Assembly (NCBI RefSeq): GCF_009862265.1
Contig: NZ_WWGX01000002.1
Span: 1-48,258, forward strand
Direction of reading: 5' to 3'
Length of the DNA: 48,258 bases
DNA from: Streptomyces sp. SID8352
Lineage (GTDB): Bacteria; Actinomycetota; Actinomycetes; Streptomycetales; Streptomycetaceae
A model generated the notes under the pieces. The model ran no database searches. It saw only the letters and a list, made by a program, of their open reading frames with translations, and was not told the origin of the DNA. Both the position numbers and the translations under genes were made by a program. This document shows positions 43,128 through 48,258 of this stretch, piece after piece. Every line of letters starts with the position of its first letter. Within the stretch, counting starts at the first letter, position 1.

Positions 43128-43875
43128 TCACCGCGGCGCTTGTCGGGCCACCGTGTACGCGGTGGGTCCGGTAAGCCCTGTCCCTGTGCCGTCGTTCATG
43201 TCCAGGACCTCGAAGCCGGCGCCCTCCGCGTAGCGTTCCAGTTCGCGGGGGAACAGGACGCGTCTGCGGATCTCGTCTCGGGCCTCGTCGCCTGAGGGAA
43301 GCGTCCAGTGCCGGTGCATGGTGTTGATCTGGGTCCGCAGGTCCCACGTGTGGCGGATGGTGACGGTCGCGGATCCCGTCGGGGTGTCGACCGAGGCGGT
43401 GGTCGGCTCGGTCCCGGGTGATCGGGGCCACGGGGGAACACAGCACGAGCAGCGCTCCTGGCCGGGCGTGGGCGGCGAAGGTGGCGAAGACCTGGCTGAT
43501 CGCCTCGTTGTCGTGCACGTAGGCGAGGCTGTTGCCCATGCAGGTCACTACGTCCATGCGCTGGCCGAGTCGCACGGTGCGCATGTCGCCGGTGCGGATG
43601 TCCAGCTCCGGCCGGGCCTGGTGGGCGTGGTCGACCATGCCGGGCTGGAGGTCCACGCCGATGCACTCGAAGTGCTTGGCGAGGATCTCCAGATCGCGGC
43701 CGGTACCGCATCCGAAGTCGACCAGGGTCCGGGCGTCCGGCCTGTGCAGCTCGATCAGGGTCTGGCACATTCCGGCGCTTGCGCTGTCGGACTGGACCAC
43801 GTCGTAGAGTGCCGGATCGCGGTACAGGAGGTTGGTGGCTTCCACGTGCTCGGCTTCCGTGTTGGGGCTGGTCAC
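43128..43875 (-). pseudogene. SAM-dependent methyltransferase of the RiPP cluster, with one frameshift
   Basis: The start is GTG 43875, sharing GTGA with the asparagine-synthetase-like gene. Class I methyltransferase motifs are clear: TLVDFGCGTGRDLEILAKHFECIGVDLQPGM (motif I), then DMRTVRLGQRMDVVTCMGNSLAYVHD. After LVLCSP the sense frame is lost; one frame away it resumes as TASVDTPTGSATVTIRHTWDL and runs to EVLDMNDGTGTGLTGPTAYTVARQ with the stop at 43128-43130. One extra base in the five-G run at 43432-43436 (plus strand) explains it. It could be a real mutation, programmed slippage or a sequencing error. The repaired length would be about 248 aa. I infer that it methylates the modified peptide. 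Confidence 0.82.
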
Positions 43876-45344
43876 ATGAGGCTTCGCAGTCCGACCTCCA
43901 GGGCGAGCACGTCGCACAGCAGGTCGGGGACGACCGGCGCAGCGTCGGCGTCCCTCCGCGCCTTGGCGAGAGCCTTCCCGTCAACGTAGCCGAGGTCCAC
44001 CAGGATGGACTCTTTCAGCATGTCGTCCAGTACGGGCAAACCGTAGGAACGCAGGCCCTTTTCCAAAACGGCCAGGAAGTTTTCCGGCTCGGCCGGCGCG
44101 GCCACCCACTCGGGCAGCCCGGCCCGCCGGATCCGCTCGCGGAACAGCGCCTTGCCGTGCTTGTGCTCGTGCGGCAGCTGCTCCATGAACCGCACGATCC
44201 GCGGGTGCGCGAGCGGGCTCACCGGCCAGATTCCGGCCCGGAGGAATCCGGGGTTGTGCATCCCGAACGCCATCAGGGTCGGTACGGGCAGTACCGGGAT
44301 GGGTGCCAGATGCTCGTTCACCTCTGCGAGTGCTCGGGCTGCCTTGACTCCGAGCCACGGTACGGGTTCGGGTGTCGGCAGTTCGGCCTGTGTCCTGGAG
44401 TGGTGGGCGTTGATCTCGTCGCCGCCGCTGCCGGTGAACATGACCTCGCACCGCCGGGCGGCTGCCTGCTCGCGCACGACATCGAACGCCTCCTGGTAGA
44501 AGGCTCCCGCCGGGTCGTGCGGCTTGCGCAGATCGCGCACGCCTCCAGCGCAGAAGGGTGGGTGCTGCGTGGCGGGGGTGGCCGTGTCCCGGAAGCCGCA
44601 GTGCTCCACAAGGACCCGTCGTCGCTCGCGCTGTTGCCTGCCGGTGCTTCCTCCCACCAGCAGGCCGAAGCTGTACACCTCGGGGAAGCGGGCCGCCTTG
44701 ATGGCCAGGGCGACGTTCCCGGAGTCCGCGCCGCCGGACAGTTCGACGCCCACGCATCCGGTTGCCGTCGGCGCCTGGCGGATTACGTCGGTCAGCAACT
44801 CGTCCAGAGCGGCGAGTGGATCAACGCCGGGACGCAGGGTACGTGGCTCAAGTACGTGTTCCGCGGGGTCGGGGTAGTGGATGCTGAGTCCCGAAGGGGT
44901 GAACGTGGCCGCTGCCCGTTCGGTGAGGCGGTAGACGCCTTCGAAGAGCGTCTCGGACGTGTAGCGGTGCTGCCTCGTCAGTGTTCGGGCGACAACGCGT
45001 GGCACCAGGCGGTCGGCCCGCAGATGCGGTCGCAGCAGTGTCAGGTCCCACGAAGCGTGCAGCTCGCCGGCCTTCTCTGTCAGATAGAGCGGGGCAGTGC
45101 CGAAGACACCCGCCGACAGGCGGTCTTCCCCCGGCTCCATGGTGAGTGCGACGGAGTCGGCCTCGTCGCGCTTGCACTCCTTCACGCGGACCCGTACGCG
45201 TGGTGCCTGGTCGTCGCTGACCTCCATGACCAACGTGGACACGTTCGCGGGCTCGATCCAGCTCTCGCCGTTGATCCAACGGCCGCCCTGCGATCTCCAC
45301 TTGGGCTTCTGGAGATCGGCCAGGCGCAGACGCATCGACAGCAT
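43872..45344 (-). CDS. Asparagine-synthetase-like ATP-dependent enzyme (RiPP cyclase/amidotransferase candidate)
   Basis: From ATG 45344 (AAGGGA about 5 bases upstream) the protein has 490 aa. The N-terminal domain resembles the class II amidotransferase fold (GVFGTAPLYLTEKAG, SWDLTLLRPHLRAD, LTRQHRYTSETLFEGVYRL) but starts MLSMRLRL without the catalytic Cys2, so glutamine hydrolysis is not expected. The synthetase domain has the PP-loop motif GVELSGGADSGNVALA, then FTGSGGDEINAHH. This design is shared with lasso-peptide cyclases and beta-lactam synthetases, which adenylate a carboxylate and form an amide intramolecularly. It is encoded between the 39-aa candidate precursor and the methyltransferase. 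Confidence 0.88.
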   Translation of the reverse strand: MLSMRLRLADLQKPKWRSQGGRWINGESWIEPANVSTLVMEVSDDQAPRVRVRVKECKRDEADSVALTMEPGEDRLSAGVFGTAPLYLTEKAGELHASWDLTLLRPHLRADRLVPRVVARTLTRQHRYTSETLFEGVYRLTERAAATFTPSGLSIHYPDPAEHVLEPRTLRPGVDPLAALDELLTDVIRQAPTATGCVGVELSGGADSGNVALAIKAARFPEVYSFGLLVGGSTGRQQRERRRVLVEHCGFRDTATPATQHPPFCAGGVRDLRKPHDPAGAFYQEAFDVVREQAAARRCEVMFTGSGGDEINAHHSRTQAELPTPEPVPWLGVKAARALAEVNEHLAPIPVLPVPTLMAFGMHNPGFLRAGIWPVSPLAHPRIVRFMEQLPHEHKHGKALFRERIRRAGLPEWVAAPAEPENFLAVLEKGLRSYGLPVLDDMLKESILVDLGYVDGKALAKARRDADAAPVVPDLLCDVLALEVGLRSLM

Positions 45345-45367
45345 GTCGTCCCTTTCCGATGTCGTGC

Positions 45368-45401
45368 GGCGGGGCGGGGCCGCGTTCGGCCCCGCCCCGC
45401 C
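45368..45401. terminator. 15-bp perfect hairpin between precursor and synthetase genes
   Basis: GGCGGGGCGGGGCCG and its complement flank a 4-nt loop (CGTT), 16 bases after the precursor stop and 23 bases before the synthetase start. A hairpin there is typical of RiPP operons, where partial termination or RNA protection gives more precursor than enzyme. Confidence 0.88.
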
Positions 45402-45417
45402 TGGCGTCAGTCCTGGA

Positions 45418-45537
45418 TCACTTGCTGCAGTGGTCGCCGTTGTTGTCGCCGCCGCCCGGCATCTTGTCGAACAGCGCGGCCTCGACGGTCGGGACACCGG
45501 TGACCAGGTCGCCGGTGAACAACTCGTCCACGTTCAT
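45418..45537 (-). CDS. Candidate RiPP precursor peptide (39 aa)
   Basis: The start is ATG 45537 with AAGGGAGA 5 bases upstream, one of the best ribosome sites in the region. The peptide opens MNVDELFTGDLVTGVPTVEA, an amphipathic acidic leader-like stretch, and ends PGGGDNNGDHCSK (27-39), a Gly/Asn/Asp-rich core with a single Cys37. Small size, leader-core layout and position before the asparagine-synthetase-like gene all fit a RiPP substrate. D31 and D35 are plausible acceptor carboxylates. The leader lacks the YxxP and Thr(-2) features of lasso precursors. No homology is recognised. Confidence 0.75.
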   Translation of the reverse strand: MNVDELFTGDLVTGVPTVEAALFDKMPGGGDNNGDHCSK

Positions 45538-45597
45538 CGTTTTCTCCCTTACGGCTTTCGGTGGACTCCGACGCTGATGCTGCGGAGTTGGACCCGT

Positions 45598-45631
45598 CCG
45601 GCTGCCGGACCCTTGCGAAGAAGGCAGCCGG
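45598..45631. promoter_or_regulatory. Hairpin in the 5' leader of the precursor gene
   Basis: CCGGCTGCC/GGCAGCCGG is a perfect 9-bp stem with a 16-nt loop, located about 60 bases upstream of the precursor start. It may be an attenuator or the end of the upstream small-gene transcript. Confidence 0.55.
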
Positions 45632-45707
45632 GCGGGGTGCCCACCGCTTCGGGCGGCGGGCCCTCCCTCGTCACAGGTGGGGAGCCTGGATGCGTGACGG
45701 GGAGGAG

Positions 45708-45821
45708 TCAGGTGGGTGGGGATGCGGCGGCGACGCCGAGGACGAAGCCGACCGGTCCCGAGATGGTGATGATCAGGCGCGGTGCGGCGTAGCGGCCGAC
45801 GGCTGCGGCCAACCGGTTCAC
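45708..45821 (-). CDS. Small hydrophobic protein (37 aa) coupled to the 58-aa gene
   Basis: The start is GTG 45821, which overlaps the stop of the 58-aa gene as GTGA, with GGAG 7 bases upstream. It begins MNRLAAAVGRYAAPRL and continues into one membrane-type segment (IITISGPVGFVLGVAAA), ending SPPT. A single-pass membrane peptide is predicted. Function is unknown; export, self-protection or signalling in the cluster are possible. Confidence 0.6.
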   Translation of the reverse strand: MNRLAAAVGRYAAPRLIITISGPVGFVLGVAAASPPT

Positions 45822-45994
45822 AGCCGCTCTCCGCGGCTGCGCTGGTTGGCCTCGCGCACTGCGACGCTCAACTTCTCCGCGCCGTACTCGGGCGTGGCAC
45901 TGCCGTGCTGCGGGCAGAGACACGGCGAGAACCGGTTCGAGCCCGGCGGCAGGTCCGCGCCCTCGTAGGTATCGATTCTCAACGCCCCGTCCAT
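45818..45994 (-). CDS. Small acidic-to-basic protein (58 aa) with CxCxxH motif
   Basis: The start is ATG 45994 with GAGGAGGGGG just upstream, a very strong ribosome site. The protein begins MDGALRIDTYEGADLPPGSN, then has FSPCLCPQHG with C25, C27 and H30 as possible metal ligands, and ends in a helical VREANQRSRGERL. It is first on the minus strand, 199 bases from the divergent HTH-TPR gene. I do not recognise the family. It is too short to be a PqqD-like RRE protein. Confidence 0.68.
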   Translation of the reverse strand: MDGALRIDTYEGADLPPGSNRFSPCLCPQHGSATPEYGAEKLSVAVREANQRSRGERL

Positions 45995-46149
45995 GCCCCC
46001 TCCTCGGTCATCCGGGCCAGACGGGCCCGTGCTTCGCTTCTCATCCCTCAGCCCTTCAGACGGCGGCTGCGGCGAGAACTCGCCGTTGCCTGCTGTCTCT
46101 ACGCAACCGCACGACCACGCTCAGCGGTACCGTTGCCGCGGCGCCAGGA

Positions 46150-46174
46150 CTTGAAAGCCTTGAAAGTTCGCAAG
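46150..46174 (+). promoter_or_regulatory. Candidate operator before the HTH-TPR regulator gene
   Basis: CTTGAAAG occurs twice, 9 bases apart (46150-46157 and 46159-46166), and CAAG at 46171 completes an inverted half-site. The sites lie 20-45 bases before the ATG in the divergent promoter region, suited to autoregulation and control of the RiPP genes. Confidence 0.5.
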
Positions 46175-46193
46175 TGCACGGGGAGTTGAGGGT

Positions 46194-47534
46194 ATGGCCA
46201 AGCGTGAACCGAATGTGGCGCTCGGGCGCCTGCTCGCCGAGAGCCGGTGGACTCACCGCCAGTTCGCGCGGGCTGTGAACCGCGTCGGTACGGAGACCGG
46301 AATCCCCCTGCGCTACGACGAGTCGGCAGTGAGCCACTGGCTCGGCGGCACCGTCCCTCGCGGCGCGGTGCGCGGATGCATCCTCGAAGCTCTCTCCCGC
46401 CGCCTCAGCCGACCGGTCACCCACGCCGAGGCCGGGCTGCCCGTTCCACGCGATCGCTCCTCCGCGGCTGCGGATACCGTGGAAGGGGTGATCGACCTGG
46501 GGAGGCTGGATATGGACCCGTCCCGCCGCAGCGTCCTGGGCGCCGGCCTGTTCTCCGTGGCCGTCACCGTTCCCGGCTGGCCTGATGTGGTCGGGCGTGC
46601 CGACGCCGTCCAGTCCGGCCGCACAGCACGCATCGGCATGAACGAAGTGGACATGGTCATCGCCATGACCGAGCGTGTCTCGGAGCTGGACGACGAGTTC
46701 GGCGGCCGTCACGCACGCCCCATGGCGGCCTCGTTCATGGTCAACACCGTGGTCTCCTACCTGCGCGCCGACGCACCCGAGGACGTACGCAAGGCGATGC
46801 TGTCCGCCGCCTCGGACCTGCTCTACCTGACCGGCTACATGGCCGTGGACGAAGGGCTGCACGGTCTTGCACAGCGCTACTACGTCAAGGCCCTGGAGCT
46901 GGCCGGCGCGGCCGAAGACCACCTGACGTACTGCACCACCCTGCGGGGCATGAGCGTCCAGGCGGTCGACCTCCGTCACGGGGCGAAGGCCATGGAGCTG
47001 GCCGACGCCGCTGCCGCCGCCTCACCGAAGGCCGGGCCCCGGATGCTTGCCTTCCTCGTCGGCCAGCAGGCGCATGCCGCCGCGCAGACGGGCGACCGTA
47101 CGGGTGCGCTGCGCTACATCCGAGAGGCCGAGGCGGCCATGGACCGTGCCGAGTCGCGCGGCAAGGCGTTCGGCTCGTACGACCCCTCTTCGCTCAACTA
47201 CCACGTCAGCCAGGTGCGTTACGAACTCGGTGACAAAGCCGGAGCCGTCGAAGCCATGCAACAAGCGGACCGGCTCCGCCCCAGCTCGTACCAGCGCACG
47301 CGAGTACACCGCCGCGGACTGTTGGCAGAGCGACAACTGGAACTCGGCCACCTGGAAGCGGCCTGCGTCACCTGGCACCAGGCCCTCGACGACTACCCCA
47401 AGGTGCAGTCCGGCCGCGCCGACGACCGCGTGAAGGCGATGTTCAGCCTCCTGCGTCCTCACCTGAAGAACGCGGCGGCCCGCGACCTGTACGACCGAGC
47501 ACGGGCGATCGCACCACCGTCGCTGGTCACCTGA
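46194..47534 (+). CDS. HTH (XRE-like) transcriptional regulator with TPR domain
   Basis: This 446-aa protein starts at ATG 46194 behind GGGAG. The N-terminal helix-turn-helix (ALGRLLAESRWTHRQFARAVNR, then DESAVSHWLGGTVPRG) is followed by a linker and an all-helical TPR region (about 150-440: MAVDEGLHGLAQRYYVKALELAG, GDRTGALRYIREAEAAMDRA, GDKAGAVEAMQQADRL, GHLEAACVTWHQAL). HTH plus TPR is the plan of peptide-sensing regulators in Firmicutes and of many Streptomyces regulators. It is divergent from the RiPP genes and is their likely regulator. Confidence 0.9.
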   Translation: MAKREPNVALGRLLAESRWTHRQFARAVNRVGTETGIPLRYDESAVSHWLGGTVPRGAVRGCILEALSRRLSRPVTHAEAGLPVPRDRSSAAADTVEGVIDLGRLDMDPSRRSVLGAGLFSVAVTVPGWPDVVGRADAVQSGRTARIGMNEVDMVIAMTERVSELDDEFGGRHARPMAASFMVNTVVSYLRADAPEDVRKAMLSAASDLLYLTGYMAVDEGLHGLAQRYYVKALELAGAAEDHLTYCTTLRGMSVQAVDLRHGAKAMELADAAAAASPKAGPRMLAFLVGQQAHAAAQTGDRTGALRYIREAEAAMDRAESRGKAFGSYDPSSLNYHVSQVRYELGDKAGAVEAMQQADRLRPSSYQRTRVHRRGLLAERQLELGHLEAACVTWHQALDDYPKVQSGRADDRVKAMFSLLRPHLKNAAARDLYDRARAIAPPSLVT

Positions 47535-48044
47535 TCCCCGTCGCTCCTTCAAGCTCAGCCACAGAAAGTCAGCCACGACGGCGGGTGCGCCGACAGATCA
47601 CCCGCCACGTGTGCTTCCAGCAACCCCGCACCGGCCTCAACCACGCCTCTTCCTCCCGTCACAGCATCCGCCCCGCTCCGGCCTGGCCGCTCGTCAGCGG
47701 GATGGTCTGCTCGATCTGTGGTTTCGCCTGTGACCCACGCCGACGACGATCGATCGCGGCCTTCGGTTGCCGCAGCCTGACGTGGTGCTGTGCGTCGTTC
47801 GGCGGAGTCGGCCTGGCGGCGCCGCTGCGGTTGCTTCCGGGATCGAAGTCGGCCCGCTTGCCTGTCACTGCGCGCCGAGTGGCCGGTGGGCGTCGCCAGC
47901 GGGGCGGCAGACAGGAGTGGGCGGCGGCCACCGGCCGCCGACGCGCGGCGGCCCGCGTCAGCGGGACGCCCTTGATCAAGTAAAGAAACTCTGAACAACA
48001 CTCCCCGTGCTACGCGTCCTGCCGCTCCGCCGGGTGCGGCAGGT
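47535..48044. other. 510-base region without a convincing gene
   Basis: Frames of about 100-150 codons are open on both strands but give Arg/Ala-rich products without motifs or ribosome sites. Remnants of mobile DNA are possible. The segment 48018-48043 is a terminator, listed separately. Confidence 0.5.
48018..48043 (-). terminator. Terminator of the right-edge gene
   Basis: CCTGCCGC (48018-48025) pairs with GCGGCAGG (48036-48043) around a 10-nt loop, immediately after the stop codon of the minus-strand gene. Confidence 0.7.
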
Positions 48045-48258
48045 TCAGCGTCGGCGTCTGCCTTCGTTCAGCCGGTCGTATAGGCGCTGGACGCTGGCGG
48101 CCTGCTCTTCGGGCGTGTAGTTGCCGCTGAGTCGCTTGCGTTGCTCCATGACGGCGCGCATGGCGTCGCGGTGGGCGGTGGCGGCTTCGAACTCGGCGCT
48201 GGCCTTGGCGAACCGTTCCTCGGCGGCGGCCAGTTCGGTCGCTACCTCGTCGTCGCTC
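48045..48258 (-). CDS. Charged coiled-coil protein, C-terminal part (gene starts right of window)
   Basis: The frame gives 70 residues to a TGA at 48045-48047. It is rich in Ala, Glu, Arg and Lys with heptad-like spacing (ELAAAEERFAKASAEFEAAT, then MRAVMEQRKRLSGN), ending YTPEEQAASVQRLYDRLNEG and four Arg. A coiled coil is likely. I do not recognise the family; such small coiled-coil proteins are frequent on integrative elements. Confidence 0.7.
   Translation of the reverse strand, partial: SDDEVATELAAAEERFAKASAEFEAATAHRDAMRAVMEQRKRLSGNYTPEEQAASVQRLYDRLNEGRRRR

Noticed and set aside
42967..43233. Second integrase remnant beside repeat copy 2
   Set aside because: No recombinase motif (TGLR, HDLRH, LGH) can be read in any frame around 42967-43233; only the short repeat is shared.
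43872..45537. Ordinary lasso-peptide cluster
   Set aside because: The AsnB-like enzyme fits, but no B1/B2 genes lie near, the leader lacks the YxxP and Thr(-2) motifs, and a Gly28 ring to D35 would leave a tail of only four residues.
47555..48001. 148-codon open frame on the minus strand near the right edge
   Set aside because: It is Arg/Ala-rich without a fold or ribosome site, and overlapping frames on the other strand are equally open.

Overview
The window is chromosomal DNA of a Streptomyces-type actinobacterium. The evidence is very high GC, strong third-position GC bias, frequent GTG/TTG starts with GGAGG-like ribosome sites, a HrdD-type sigma factor with a perfect SigR-type promoter, a SepX/GlpR division-membrane protein, DmdR/IdeR-type iron boxes and an XRE-TPR regulator. 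The left 40.7 kb reads as conserved chromosomal core. From 40,669 to the right edge it reads as an accessory region.

Layout: (1) 1-9,036: the end of a chorismate synthase; a MarR regulator divergent from a LigB/DODA-type dioxygenase; sigma factor hrdD; a TetR regulator; a WYL regulator divergent from a DHA2 drug exporter; a DUF6227-like protein with an internal duplication. (2) 9,577-18,761: mostly minus strand. P1-family peptidase, LtrA-like membrane protein, MscL, a SAF/CpaB-like protein, MTA phosphorylase, an FmdB zinc ribbon, an MFS transporter and a CPA1 antiporter with a TrkA-C domain. (3) 19,015-28,248: a membrane-anchored penicillin-acylase-family Ntn hydrolase, 5-FTHF cyclo-ligase, then the operon galU / moeA-like (glp) / moaC / mog / GNAT / sepX(glpR). 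The gene order suggests that the MoeA homologue here may be the division-linked gephyrin-like protein. tRNA-Ala(CGC) follows at 28,342.

(4) 28,663-38,733 is an iron locus. An AraC regulator with an iron box at its start precedes a translationally coupled operon: siderophore-binding lipoprotein, two FecCD permeases, a decayed FepC-type ATPase that keeps only its C-terminal tail, a heterodimeric ABC transporter and a siderophore-interacting flavoprotein. The heterodimer's two NBDs have complementary degenerate motifs. No siderophore biosynthesis genes are present, so uptake and intracellular iron release is the likely role. (5) A GNAT protein and exonuclease III complete the core.

(6) 40,669-48,258: an N-terminally truncated tyrosine recombinase with an in-frame TGA abuts the exonuclease III stop codon. 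Next comes an orphan polymorphic-toxin C-terminus (EndoU-like) with a likely immunity gene. A candidate RiPP cluster follows on the minus strand: two coupled small proteins of 58 and 37 aa, a 39-aa candidate precursor, a strong hairpin, an asparagine-synthetase-like cyclase/amidotransferase homologue without the glutaminase cysteine, and a SAM methyltransferase carrying a frameshift. A divergent HTH-TPR regulator sits beside it. No lasso B proteins, YcaO, radical SAM or lanthipeptide enzymes are seen, so the cluster fits no RiPP class I recognise. It is the best candidate in the window for an undescribed system.
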